DNA from: Chitinophagales bacterium
GTDB taxonomy: Bacteria; Bacteroidota; Bacteroidia; Chitinophagales; CAIODY01
Reading direction: 5' to 3'
Assembly (NCBI GenBank): GCA_947452995.1
Contig: CANGEV010000008.1
Location: forward strand, 1 to 64,000
Length of the DNA stretch: 64,000 nt
Shown: positions 1-7,851 of the stretch, in pieces
How positions within the stretch are numbered: the stretch's first letter is position 1
Layout: every line of letters starts with the position of its first letter
Notes under the pieces: model-generated
What the model saw: only the letters and a program-made list of their open reading frames with translations
Databases searched by the model: none
What the model was told of the DNA's origin: nothing
Translations under genes and position numbers: made by a program

Positions 1-52
1 GAACTAAGAAATTTTGTTTGTGTGTTCTTTCACCTGTAGGAGGGTAAAAGAG

Positions 53-87
53 AAAAAAGGTCTTCTGGAAAACAGAAGACCTTTTTT
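53..87. terminator. Rho-independent terminator, bidirectional
   Basis: AAAAAAGGTCTTCT and AGAAGACCTTTTTT form a 14-bp stem around a 7-nt loop, with a T-tract on both strands. It can end the minus-strand deoD operon and also any gene entering from the left edge. Three tandem GTTAAAA units follow directly (about 88-113). Confidence 0.85.
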
Positions 88-133
88 AGTTAAAAGTTAA
101 AAGTTAAAAGTTTTCACCCTTCACTATTCACTA

Positions 134-206
134 TTCACTCCCGATAGCTTCGCATCGGGATCACCCCTCACTCTTCACTCCCGATAGCTTCGCATCGGGA
201 TCACCC
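134..206. repeat. Tandem 40-bp REP-like hairpin repeat
   Basis: A 33-base unit starting TTCACTCCCGATAGC occurs twice with a 40-base period (134-166 and 174-206). Each contains the hairpin TCCCGAT...ATCGGGA with a TTCG-containing loop. The second copy contains the deoD stop codon. It resembles the extragenic palindromes scattered in Bacteroidota genomes; dispersal elsewhere cannot be judged here. Confidence 0.8.
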
Positions 207-911
207 TTCACTATTCATTGAATTAAGCGCCAATTCAATCATCGGCTTCAAACTACGTTCTCTGTCGTCGGCGGAGATTGCTTCATGTGTAGGAATCACA
301 TCGCTGATGGTTAAGATACATGCAGCATTTTTACCGAGATATTTGGCGTTAGCAAATAAAGCGAAGGTCTCCATTTCAACAGAGACACACTTGTTTTTTT
401 CTGCAATAGCTGGAATATGCATGTCTTTACGGTAGAAAATATCAGAACAATGAACAGGGCTATTACGGAGCTGTAAGCCCATTGCAGCAGCTGTTTCATT
501 GATTTTATTTTCAAGCTTTTCACTAGGCAACATACATTCTCCTTCCATTTCAAAAGCGAACTTCGCAAATGTACTTTCGCTATAACTCGCGCTCACGTTA
601 ATAATATCGTAGAGCCCAACTTCGGCATAGTACGATCCACTCGTACCAATACGAATAATATTTTCTACGCCGTATTCATTGTATAGCTCAAACGAATAGA
701 TACCAATACTCGCACAGCCCATTCCAGAAGCGCCTACTGTAACCGGTTTACCATTATAGGTGCCCGTATAAAACAATACATTTCTAGTATTGCTTACTAG
801 CTTCGCATCCTGTAAAAAAAATTCTGCAATGTATTTCGCACGCAATGGGTCGCCTGGCATGATTACCGTGGAAGCAATTTCTCCAACAGCAGCTTTGATA
901 TGAACACTCAT
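201..911 (-). CDS. deoD: Purine-nucleoside phosphorylase, DeoD type
   Basis: Cytosolic purine salvage enzyme that phosphorolyses (deoxy)ribonucleosides to base plus (deoxy)ribose 1-phosphate. Its 236 aa match the hexameric bacterial DeoD length. Visible family residues: His4, the phosphate-loop PGDPLRA, Arg in NTRNVLF, RIGTSGS, the nucleoside-binding VSVEMETFALF (EME motif) and the base-contacting Asp in TISDVIPTHE. It is the last gene of a minus-strand run behind the phnA-like gene (6-nt gap), so probably co-transcribed with it. The last codons and stop (NSEG) lie inside the 40-bp repeat, so the extreme C-terminus may be repeat-derived. The family call is firm. Confidence 0.95.
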   Translation of the reverse strand: MSVHIKAAVGEIASTVIMPGDPLRAKYIAEFFLQDAKLVSNTRNVLFYTGTYNGKPVTVGASGMGCASIGIYSFELYNEYGVENIIRIGTSGSYYAEVGLYDIINVSASYSESTFAKFAFEMEGECMLPSEKLENKINETAAAMGLQLRNSPVHCSDIFYRKDMHIPAIAEKNKCVSVEMETFALFANAKYLGKNAACILTISDVIPTHEAISADDRERSLKPMIELALNSMNSEG

Positions 912-917
912 AAACGA

Positions 918-1493
918 TTAAGCTTGTTTCTTTACATACTTGGTTAAAATGACAATCGTATCCCCCTCGATTTTCCCTTCGATTTGTTCTGCATTGTCAG
1001 GTACCAATTTTATCTTTCTAACACTTGTACCTTTCGGAGCAATGAAATTCGCTCCCTTCACATTTAAGTTTTGTGTCAAAATAATATTATCTCCATTTTC
1101 CAACACAACACCGAAAGCATCTTTGTGAACCACTTTGTCTGCTTCCATTTGCGCCTCCGCATTAGCCCAATTGATAATCGCTTCGTCTAAGAACACGGAC
1201 TCTAAAGCCTCTTGCGCCCAATTTTCACTTTGTAATGCATTTAATATTTGGTAGGACAAGGCTTGTACCGGAGCATGTTCGCTCCATATACTTCCTGTTA
1301 AACAACGCCAATGATTGGTGTCTGAATAATTTTTACTTTGGATGGAACCTAAACAAGTAGGACAAACAACAACAACATTGTTGTCATCGTCTCCAGCTTT
1401 CGGGGGTACTGCGTAAATGTTTAAATCTTCTGTTGCACTGCATAATTCACATGCATTTTGTGCGCGCTCAAGTAGGGATGCGGTTAGTTTCAT
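918..1493 (-). CDS. PhnA/YjdM-type zinc-ribbon protein
   Basis: 191 aa. The N-terminus has two CxxC knuckles (CELC near residue 15, CPTC near residue 44) forming a predicted zinc ribbon. The C-terminal half (about 120-190: FGVVLENGDNIILTQNLNVKG...KGTSVRKI) is the compact beta domain of the PhnA family. The protein is longer than the roughly 110-aa E. coli YjdM because extra helical sequence sits between ribbon and domain. Despite the name, the E. coli protein is not required for C-P lyase and its function is unsettled. It lies between a small membrane protein and deoD with gaps of 20 and 6 nt, so it is likely part of the corA-deoD operon. Confidence 0.85.
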   Translation of the reverse strand: MKLTASLLERAQNACELCSATEDLNIYAVPPKAGDDDNNVVVVCPTCLGSIQSKNYSDTNHWRCLTGSIWSEHAPVQALSYQILNALQSENWAQEALESVFLDEAIINWANAEAQMEADKVVHKDAFGVVLENGDNIILTQNLNVKGANFIAPKGTSVRKIKLVPDNAEQIEGKIEGDTIVILTKYVKKQA

Positions 1494-1513
1494 TGCCGCA
1501 AAGATAAAATAAT

Positions 1514-1828
1514 TTAATGACTGTGCTTTCGGATATGTGTATGATTGTAATAACGAGAACGAGCCCTATGCTGATAGGCCTTCGGATGCAAATTATAACT
1601 CTTTCTTACATGCCCTTTATGAAAGCGTCCATTGCGATCTGTATAGGGTCCAACATAGGTTCCCATATCAGAGGTGCTTTCAGTACTTTCATCCGCAGTA
1701 TCGGATACTTGACTTAAGCTATCCGTATCTTTTGTTGCAACATCGTTTCGATGCGACATATAATCTCCAATCAATGCGAAGAAAATAATTTCTAGAACTA
1801 CTAGTAAAAGACAACCTACTGCTTTCAT
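1514..1828 (-). CDS. Small single-pass membrane protein, basic His-rich tail
   Basis: 104 aa, no function recognised. Residues 4-22 (VGCLLLVVLEIIFFALIGDY) form one hydrophobic segment, either a signal anchor or an uncleaved signal peptide. An acidic/Ser-Thr linker follows (about 30-55), then a basic tail rich in His, Arg and Tyr. The stretch YVGPYTDRNGRFHKGHVRK resembles the short YT.xxG.yV.gH.R unit seen in many small exported Bacteroidota proteins. It sits 9 nt after corA and 20 nt before the phnA-like gene in the same direction, so co-transcription is likely. Confidence 0.65.
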   Translation of the reverse strand: MKAVGCLLLVVLEIIFFALIGDYMSHRNDVATKDTDSLSQVSDTADESTESTSDMGTYVGPYTDRNGRFHKGHVRKSYNLHPKAYQHRARSRYYNHTHIRKHSH

Positions 1829-1837
1829 GTAATATTA

Positions 1838-2740
1838 TTAAAGCCAACGTTTACGTCTAAACCAAAGATAAATTAACACTACAATACTTATCATCCCTGC
1901 CCATACAAGAGGATACGCCAAACGTTTATGTAGCTCTGGCATAAATTCGAAATTCATTCCATAGATACCTACAATAAACGTAAGTGGTAAAAAGAAGGCA
2001 GAGAAAATCGTTAGTACACGCATCACCTCATTTGTTTTGTGCGATGCAAGTGATAAATAGATATTCATCAAGTTTGTACTGTCCTCGTTCGCCTGATTAT
2101 AAAGCACATTCAACTTCGCATATAGATCGCGAACATCTTGGTAAATAGGTAGCTTAGGAGCACTATGTTTAAAGGATTGTATGACTTCATTTGTCATTAA
2201 TAAAAGTTTATGTGTATTGGAAGCCTTACGCTTTAAATCATATAACTCTTCGATTAAATCTTTACTCAAATGTTTTAAAAATATTCGATCCTCAATCGCT
2301 TCTATTTCGATAAATAATTTAATGATTGTTTGATTATAGGAAAGTAAAACGCCGTGCAGTATATGCAAAGCTAATTCTGCAGGACTTTCACAACGTTGTT
2401 GAACCGCCCATATTTTACGACATTCTTCAATTACCGCTTGCGGTTGACGATGTATCGTGAGTAAAAATTTATCGTTATAATAGAAAATGATTTTCTTACT
2501 CATCTGCTGAATCGTTCGTGTTCCTAATTCAGCTTCTGGCAATAATATTCTCGAAATAATAAAATGCGCATCATCTACCATTTCATGTTTAGGCAAATGC
2601 TCTGGATCCAAGCAATCAGCGAGGTGATGTGGATTTAAACCCAATTCTTGCCCAACGCGCATAAATTCTGCTGCGTCTGTTGTGCTTATATCAATCCATT
2701 CTGTTCCATTAGCATGGATCGGTGTGCGAATTACAGCCAT
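1838..2740 (-). CDS. corA: CorA-family divalent cation (Mg2+/Co2+) transporter
   Basis: 300 aa inner-membrane channel subunit. The N-terminal two thirds form the cytoplasmic alpha/beta funnel with the long stalk helix (about 150-235). Two C-terminal membrane segments follow: VLTIFSAFFLPLTFIVGI, then VWAGMISIVVLIYLW. Between them lies the diagnostic selectivity motif YGMNFEFMPEL, with GMN intact. A short basic tail (FRRKRWL) faces the cytoplasm. It is the first gene of the minus-strand run to deoD. The ATG lies only 36 nt from the divergent carboxypeptidase start, so the two promoters must overlap. Mg2+ is the usual substrate of the family; substrate here is inferred. Confidence 0.93.
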   Translation of the reverse strand: MAVIRTPIHANGTEWIDISTTDAAEFMRVGQELGLNPHHLADCLDPEHLPKHEMVDDAHFIISRILLPEAELGTRTIQQMSKKIIFYYNDKFLLTIHRQPQAVIEECRKIWAVQQRCESPAELALHILHGVLLSYNQTIIKLFIEIEAIEDRIFLKHLSKDLIEELYDLKRKASNTHKLLLMTNEVIQSFKHSAPKLPIYQDVRDLYAKLNVLYNQANEDSTNLMNIYLSLASHKTNEVMRVLTIFSAFFLPLTFIVGIYGMNFEFMPELHKRLAYPLVWAGMISIVVLIYLWFRRKRWL

Positions 2741-2776
2741 ACATATTTGTTATACATAAATTTACTACTTTTAAGT

Positions 2777-4522
2777 ATGTCTCGTTTATTTATAAGTATC
2801 GTTTTTCTTTTTTCGGCTAATGTCTTATTTGGACAAGCCATTCAACCCTTTTTAAGTACAAATGGTACTCAATCTGCTACCGTAAAGGAAGTGCAAGACT
2901 TTTACAATTATTGGCTGAGTAACAATACTTCGCTTCACGTAAGCCTTTCGAAAAATATCAATTTTCAAGATAAGCTACAATGCTATGAACTCGGAGCGAA
3001 TGCAAAGCAAGCAGATTCAAACTTTGTTACACTTTTTATCAATAACGCCATCCATGCTGGCGAACCCGACGGAGTCGATGCTACCATGCTTTTAGTGAAT
3101 GATTATATGAGCGGCAAACTACCTCTACCAAAACATGTTCGAATAATAATCCTTCCATTTTATAATATTAATGGGATGCTCGCTAGAAATAGCACAACAC
3201 GCGCTAATCAAAACGGACCGCTTGAATACGGCTTTCGTGCTAATGGACAATACCTCGATTTGAATCGAGATATGATGAAGGTCGATGCAATCGAATCTAA
3301 CTTTATGCAAGAGATTTTATTGACTGAAAAAGTAGATGTGCTTGTTGACAATCACGTTAGCGACGGAGCGGATTATCAGCATGTGATTACTTTACTCACC
3401 TCGCAAAAAGATAAATACGATCCGGCAGCACGAGATTTTTTACATCGAAATTTTGAGCCAGCCTTATATGCACAAATGAGATGGCGCAAGTATGATTTAT
3501 GTCCTTATGTTAATCATTTTAGTGAAACCCCAGAGAACGGTTGGCAAGCCTTTTCTGAAAGTCCTCGTTTTTTAAGCGGCTTCGCTTCTATGTTTAATAT
3601 CTATGCGTTCGTGGTCGAAACACATATGCTTAAACCATACCAACAACGTGTTCAGGCAACCTATACCTTCTTACAAGAAATGATCAATTATTGCGAACAG
3701 AATTATAAATATATTAATGATACTCGCGAAAGAGCCTTAGCGCAACAGTTAAGTACCACATATGTGAAAATGAACTATCAATGTGATACTAGTTCGCATG
3801 AAATGGTCACCTTTAAAGGTTATACAGCGGGCCACAAAACAAGTGTTATATCTGGTCTGCCGAGATTGTATTATGATCGCTCTGCACCTTTTATGAAGGA
3901 CGTTCCTTTCTACAATAATTTTGTTGCACGCGATTCTGTAAAAGCGCCAGACGCCTATATCATTCCTAAAGAATGGTTGATGAAATTCTCGAATCAATAT
4001 ATTATTGGTGAATGGATAAAGTCGAATTCGTTTGTACAAAATGACACAAGTATTATTGCTTCTTATTATGTTATTGATAATTATAGCACCACTAAATCGC
4101 CTTATGAAGGGCATTATATGCACTATAACACGAGTGTAGTTTTGAAAACCGAAAAGGTACATTTGCATAAGGGTGATTTAATACTGCGCGTTAACCCTTC
4201 CGAAAATGTTTGCGATGCTGCAGTAATGAAAAAATGTTTAGTACAACTTTTGGAGCCCGTGGCGGAGGACTCTTACTTTAACTGGAATTTTTTCGATCCC
4301 ATATTACAACAAAAGGAGGGCTATAGTGATTATGTGTTTGAAGACCTTGCCGCGGAGGAATTGAAGCAAAATCCTTCCCTTGCCAAGGCATTGGAAGAGG
4401 CAAAGTTAAAGGACGCTAATTTGGCTCAAAATGGGGGAGCACAACTGAATTGGGTCTATCAACACAGTATCTATCGCGAGCCGGGATATAAGCGTTATCC
4501 CATCCTACGATGGACCTATTGA
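2777..4522 (+). CDS. Secreted M14-family zinc carboxypeptidase
   Basis: 581 aa from the chosen start. The track's start at 2648 lies inside the divergent corA gene, whereas ATG 2777 begins a clear signal peptide (MSRLFISIVFLFSANVLFGQA, cut after FG-QA). M14 zinc ligands are visible: HAGEPDG (His and Glu of HxxE) and the later His in DNHVSDGADY. VVETHMLKPY carries the likely catalytic Glu. The roughly 200 residues after the catalytic domain are unassigned. The enzyme probably acts in the periplasm or outside the cell, removing C-terminal residues from peptides. Substrate is unknown. No sorting domain is visible at the C-terminus. Confidence 0.85.
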   Translation: MSRLFISIVFLFSANVLFGQAIQPFLSTNGTQSATVKEVQDFYNYWLSNNTSLHVSLSKNINFQDKLQCYELGANAKQADSNFVTLFINNAIHAGEPDGVDATMLLVNDYMSGKLPLPKHVRIIILPFYNINGMLARNSTTRANQNGPLEYGFRANGQYLDLNRDMMKVDAIESNFMQEILLTEKVDVLVDNHVSDGADYQHVITLLTSQKDKYDPAARDFLHRNFEPALYAQMRWRKYDLCPYVNHFSETPENGWQAFSESPRFLSGFASMFNIYAFVVETHMLKPYQQRVQATYTFLQEMINYCEQNYKYINDTRERALAQQLSTTYVKMNYQCDTSSHEMVTFKGYTAGHKTSVISGLPRLYYDRSAPFMKDVPFYNNFVARDSVKAPDAYIIPKEWLMKFSNQYIIGEWIKSNSFVQNDTSIIASYYVIDNYSTTKSPYEGHYMHYNTSVVLKTEKVHLHKGDLILRVNPSENVCDAAVMKKCLVQLLEPVAEDSYFNWNFFDPILQQKEGYSDYVFEDLAAEELKQNPSLAKALEEAKLKDANLAQNGGAQLNWVYQHSIYREPGYKRYPILRWTY

Positions 4523-4606
4523 TTTCACCCAATCTACGCACGAAATAATTTGCGAATTACGAATCCCAATTTCCTGATTAACTATTCACTTTTCAATTCC
4601 TTTCTG

Positions 4607-4614
4607 TATCTTTA
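4607..4614 (+). promoter_or_regulatory. Putative -7 box of accA
   Basis: TATCTTTA is one base off the Bacteroidota -7 consensus TAnnTTTG and ends 4 nt before the accA ATG, giving a very short leader. No clear -33 TTG is present at the usual spacing. Confidence 0.5.
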
Positions 4615-4618
4615 GCCT

Positions 4619-5575
4619 ATGAATTTCCTTGAATTTGAAAAGCCAGTAGAAGAACTCTACAAGCAAATTGAAAAGACAAAAGAAATCGCGGAGAAAACGA
4701 ACGTCGATATGTCTTCCACTATTACTGAGTTGGAGAATAAAATCGTCGAACTCCGTAAGAAAATTACGTCTGAACTGACACCTTGGGAACGCGTGCAATT
4801 AAGCCGTCACCCCGATCGTCCTTATACGCTTTACTATATTGAACAAATCTGTGATACATTCATAGAATTACATGGCGATCGTCAAGTAAAGGATGATAAG
4901 GCAATGGTAGGTGGACTTGGGACGATTAATGGTCAGACATTTATGATCATCGGTCAGCAGAAAGGTACCAATACCAAACAACGTCAATACCGTAATTTCG
5001 GTATGGCTAATCCTGAAGGTTACCGTAAGGCTTTGCGTTTGATGAAAACAGCCGAGCGTTTTAATATCCCTGTTCTTACCTTGATCGACACTCCCGGTGC
5101 TTATCCTGGGTTGGAAGCGGAAGAACGCGGACAAGGTGAAGCAATCGCCCGTAACCTTTTTGAAATGGCTCGTTTAAGTGTTCCAATCATCGCAGTTATA
5201 ATAGGAGAAGGTGCCTCTGGAGGCGCCATTGGGATTGGGGTCGGTGATAAAGTATTGATGCTTGAAAACTCTTGGTATTCTGTAATCAGTCCTGAATCTG
5301 CGTCTTCAATTTTATGGCGTTCTTGGGATTATAAAGAAAAAGCGGCGGAACAATTGCGTCTAACAGCTGCTGATATGTCGCGCTTTAAGTTAATCGATGG
5401 TATTATCGAAGAACCATTAGGAGGTGCACATGTGAATCCAGAACAAATGGCTAATACCTTGAAAGCACGTGTCCTTGCTGAATATGAAGGCTTACGTACC
5501 CTTGAACCGAAAGAGTTACGTCGTCAGCGTGTTGCCAAATTTAGTGCAATGGGTGTGGTAAAAGAACTTGCTTAA
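4619..5575 (+). CDS. accA: Acetyl-CoA carboxylase carboxyltransferase subunit alpha
   Basis: 318 aa, standard AccA length. With AccD it forms the carboxyltransferase that moves the carboxyl group from biotin-BCCP to acetyl-CoA, making malonyl-CoA for fatty-acid synthesis. Family signatures: the N-terminal coiled helix ([19 protein letters not shown]), [15 protein letters not shown], the crotonase-fold segment [19 protein letters not shown] and the oxyanion-hole glycines [14 protein letters not shown]. accD is not in the window. The DUF6913-like gene follows after 9 nt and may be co-transcribed. Confidence 0.97.
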   Translation: MNFLEFEKPVEELYKQIEKTKEIAEKTNVDMSSTITELENKIVELRKKITSELTPWERVQLSRHPDRPYTLYYIEQICDTFIELHGDRQVKDDKAMVGGLGTINGQTFMIIGQQKGTNTKQRQYRNFGMANPEGYRKALRLMKTAERFNIPVLTLIDTPGAYPGLEAEERGQGEAIARNLFEMARLSVPIIAVIIGEGASGGAIGIGVGDKVLMLENSWYSVISPESASSILWRSWDYKEKAAEQLRLTAADMSRFKLIDGIIEEPLGGAHVNPEQMANTLKARVLAEYEGLRTLEPKELRRQRVAKFSAMGVVKELA

Positions 5576-5584
5576 TTCGTAAAT

Positions 5585-6124
5585 ATGTTTGATTGGCTCA
5601 AAGCGATTTATTTTAAGAAAGCAATGTCAGAAGCGCTTGCGCAAAATCCTGCCGTTGAGCGAATGAAACTACCGCTTGCGCAAATTAAAACTGTTGGCAT
5701 TTTATTCAACGGACCAGAAGAGCGTTACTATCCGCAAATTGAAGCATTTGCCAAAGCCCTCGGCTCCGATAGACAAGTAGATTTCCTTGCCTATATCCCC
5801 GTTTCTCAAAAGAAACTTGGCGTACGAAATATGCCGTATACCTTTTTCTTGAACAATCTGGTAAATTGGTTCGGAATCCCTTCTGGATTGAAGATCGATC
5901 AATTCATGAATAAACGTTTCGATTTATTGCTTTATCTCTGCGACGAGCCGATGCCAACATTAGAATATATGATGGCACTCTCTAAGTCCAAATGCCGTAT
6001 GGGACGCTATACCGAAGGGAAAGAATACTGTTACGACCTGATGGTGAATGTGCCTGAAACAGCTACCGTACCAGAGTTAATCTATGCGGTTCAATACGCT
6101 TTACAGCAAGTCAATCACAACTGA
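5585..6124 (+). CDS. DUF6913-like Bacteroidota protein
   Basis: 179 aa, cytoplasmic, no signal peptide. It looks like the small conserved Bacteroidota family now called DUF6913: an N-terminal amphipathic helix (MFDWLKAIYFKKAM), a KTVGILFNG strand, then KRFDLLLYLCDEPMPTLEYMMALSKSKCRMGRY, where the family's FDLLI...P.L.L..L...SKA..RVG pattern shows. Biochemical role is unknown. It follows accA by 9 nt and precedes gmk, which has its own -7 box, so it most likely shares the accA transcript. Family assignment is from memory of the pattern, not a search. Confidence 0.7.
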   Translation: MFDWLKAIYFKKAMSEALAQNPAVERMKLPLAQIKTVGILFNGPEERYYPQIEAFAKALGSDRQVDFLAYIPVSQKKLGVRNMPYTFFLNNLVNWFGIPSGLKIDQFMNKRFDLLLYLCDEPMPTLEYMMALSKSKCRMGRYTEGKEYCYDLMVNVPETATVPELIYAVQYALQQVNHN

Positions 6125-6148
6125 TTTTAATAACACATCCGCTTTACG

Positions 6149-6156
6149 TACCTTTG
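6149..6156 (+). promoter_or_regulatory. -7 box TACCTTTG of gmk
   Basis: Exact match to the Bacteroidota -7 element TAnnTTTG, 9 nt upstream of ATG 6166. The TTG proposed as start in the ORF track (6154) is the last three bases of this box, which argues against it as a start codon. Confidence 0.7.
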
Positions 6157-6165
6157 CAGCCCATC

Positions 6166-6738
6166 ATGAACAAAGGTAAACTTATCATTTTAGCGGCCCC
6201 TAGCGGAGGCGGAAAAAGCACGGTTGTAAAACATCTTCTTAGCAATTTTCCAGAATTGTCTTTCTCCATAAGTGCGGCAACACGCCAGCCTCGTGGAACG
6301 GAGCAACACGGCATTGATTACTATTTTATCTCCGTAGATGAATTTCGTGATAGAGTAGAGAAGAATGATTTTGTCGAATGGGAAATGGTATACGAAGGAA
6401 AGTATTATGGTACCCTGAAGCAAGAAGTAGAGCGAATTTGGGCCAATCAACAGCATGTCGTTTTCGACGTAGATGTACAAGGTGCCCTCAATATAAAAAG
6501 TCAATATCACGAAAAAGCGCTCGCTATATTTATTGCTCCGCCAAGTGTAGAAGTTCTAGAACAACGTCTCCGTAAGCGTAATACCGATAGCGAGGAAATG
6601 ATTCAAGAACGCGTGAAGAAGGCAGCATTAGAAATTACCTTCGCGCAACAATTTGATGTCGTTATCGTTAACGATCAGCTCGATATTACTCTTTCTACCA
6701 TTAGTACGACTATTCGCAACTTTATCAGCGCGGAATAG
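6166..6738 (+). CDS. gmk: Guanylate kinase
   Basis: 190 aa from ATG 6166, normal for the family. It phosphorylates GMP to GDP with ATP in purine nucleotide synthesis. The P-loop APSGGGKST (residues 9-17) is followed by the GMP-binding part SISAATRQPRGTEQHGIDYYF with its conserved R-x-P-R-x-x-E and DY residues, and by the lid arginines RLRKRNTDSEEMIQERV. The DVDVQGALNIK segment is also typical. It sits downstream of the DUF6913-like gene with its own promoter. guaB, which feeds the same pathway, is elsewhere in the window. Confidence 0.97.
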   Translation: MNKGKLIILAAPSGGGKSTVVKHLLSNFPELSFSISAATRQPRGTEQHGIDYYFISVDEFRDRVEKNDFVEWEMVYEGKYYGTLKQEVERIWANQQHVVFDVDVQGALNIKSQYHEKALAIFIAPPSVEVLEQRLRKRNTDSEEMIQERVKKAALEITFAQQFDVVIVNDQLDITLSTISTTIRNFISAE

Positions 6739-6759
6739 TAGAATATCATTCACTTCGAC

Positions 6760-6767
6760 TATCTTTG
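6760..6767 (+). promoter_or_regulatory. -7 box TATCTTTG of the rluB-like gene
   Basis: Exact TAnnTTTG match, ending 8 nt before ATG 6776. It supports the shorter start over the track's 6653 start, which overlaps gmk by 86 nt. Confidence 0.65.
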
Positions 6768-6775
6768 AAAGACTT

Positions 6776-7819
6776 ATGCCTACAAGAAAACCATCTAATT
6801 TCAACGACTCTAAAAAGAGTAGCGTTCGTTCTCGAAAGAGCGATGAAAAGCCCACTTCGAAATCACGACCGAACACGAAGGATGCGAAAGCTCCGTTGAG
6901 AAAAAGTGGACCTCAAAAGGAAGCACCTAGCTTTGCAAAAAAGAAGGACGCTCCTGCTAAGTCGACTACTAAACCTGGTGTAAAAGCAGATCCTAAATCT
7001 GGTGCACTTCCATTTAAACGTGCTCCCTTAAAAAAGGCTAAGCCGCCACGTCCCGTTGGTCAAGCGCCTGCCCCTATTGATCGACCAGAAGCTGAAAAAG
7101 ATACGGTTCGTCTCAATAAGTTCTTGGCGCACGCAGGTGTCGCTGCTCGACGTAAAGCAGATCTTATCATCGAACAAGGGATGGTTTCTGTTAATGGATT
7201 GGTTGTGCGTGAAATGGGATATCGTGTTAAGCCAGAGGATATTATTCGCTATAAGGATAAGGTTATTAAACAAAAAACGAATTTCGTTTATATATTATTG
7301 AACAAACCAAGTGGCTATATCACCACTACTACCGACGACCGTGAACGTCGTACTGTAATGGAATTTGTAGCGGATGCTACTAAAGAAAGAGTATACCCTG
7401 TTGGTCGCCTCGATCGTCAAACAACAGGTCTTCTTCTTCTAACCAATGATGGTGACTTAGCACAACAACTTTCACATCCTAGTCATAAAGTAGAAAAAGT
7501 ATATCAGGTATTGTTAGATCGTCCACTTACACCGAAAGATGAAGAAGCGATTCGTAACGGCTTGAAATTGGAAGATGGTATTGCTACTGTTGACGACCTT
7601 GCATTTATAAAGGCTTCCAATCGCGCAGAACTTGGTATTGTAATTCATATCGGTCGTAATCGTATCGTTCGTCGTATTTTCGAACATCTGGGTTATACCG
7701 TTGAAAAGTTGGATCGTACCGTGTATGCGGGTCTTACAAAACGTTTATTACCTCGCGGTAAATATCGCTTGTTGAATGAAAATGAAATTTCTTTCTTGAA
7801 ACGTCGTAGCTATAAGTAA
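6776..7819 (+). CDS. RsuA/RluB-family rRNA pseudouridine synthase
   Basis: 347 aa from ATG 6776. Domain order: a Lys/Pro/Ser-rich, disordered and very basic extension (about 1-110); an S4 RNA-binding domain (RLNKFLAHAGVAARRKAD...VSVNGLVV); then the pseudouridine synthase domain with the catalytic Asp in YPVGRLDRQTTGLLLLTNDG. The segment IHIGRNRIVRRIFEHLGY is also typical of the RsuA/RluB/RluE/RluF group. It isomerises a uridine in ribosomal RNA; which position cannot be told, although RluB (23S rRNA) is the usual assignment in this phylum. The long basic tail is common in Bacteroidota homologues and probably binds RNA. Confidence 0.9.
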   Translation: MPTRKPSNFNDSKKSSVRSRKSDEKPTSKSRPNTKDAKAPLRKSGPQKEAPSFAKKKDAPAKSTTKPGVKADPKSGALPFKRAPLKKAKPPRPVGQAPAPIDRPEAEKDTVRLNKFLAHAGVAARRKADLIIEQGMVSVNGLVVREMGYRVKPEDIIRYKDKVIKQKTNFVYILLNKPSGYITTTTDDRERRTVMEFVADATKERVYPVGRLDRQTTGLLLLTNDGDLAQQLSHPSHKVEKVYQVLLDRPLTPKDEEAIRNGLKLEDGIATVDDLAFIKASNRAELGIVIHIGRNRIVRRIFEHLGYTVEKLDRTVYAGLTKRLLPRGKYRLLNENEISFLKRRSYK

Positions 7820-7827
7820 TCACTCGC

Positions 7828-7835
7828 TACCTTTG
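7828..7835 (+). promoter_or_regulatory. -7 box TACCTTTG of feoB
   Basis: Exact TAnnTTTG match, 16 nt upstream of the GTG start of feoB and directly behind the rluB-like stop codon. No Fur-like inverted repeat was seen around it. Confidence 0.6.
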
Positions 7836-7851
7836 TAGTATAAATAATGGT

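Noticed and set aside
88-113. GTTAAAA tandem triplet as a possible origin or regulatory iteron
   Set aside because: Only three short AT-rich units behind a terminator; no other origin features.
2648-2776. N-terminal extension of the M14 carboxypeptidase
   Set aside because: It lies inside the divergent corA gene; the signal peptide starts at 2777.
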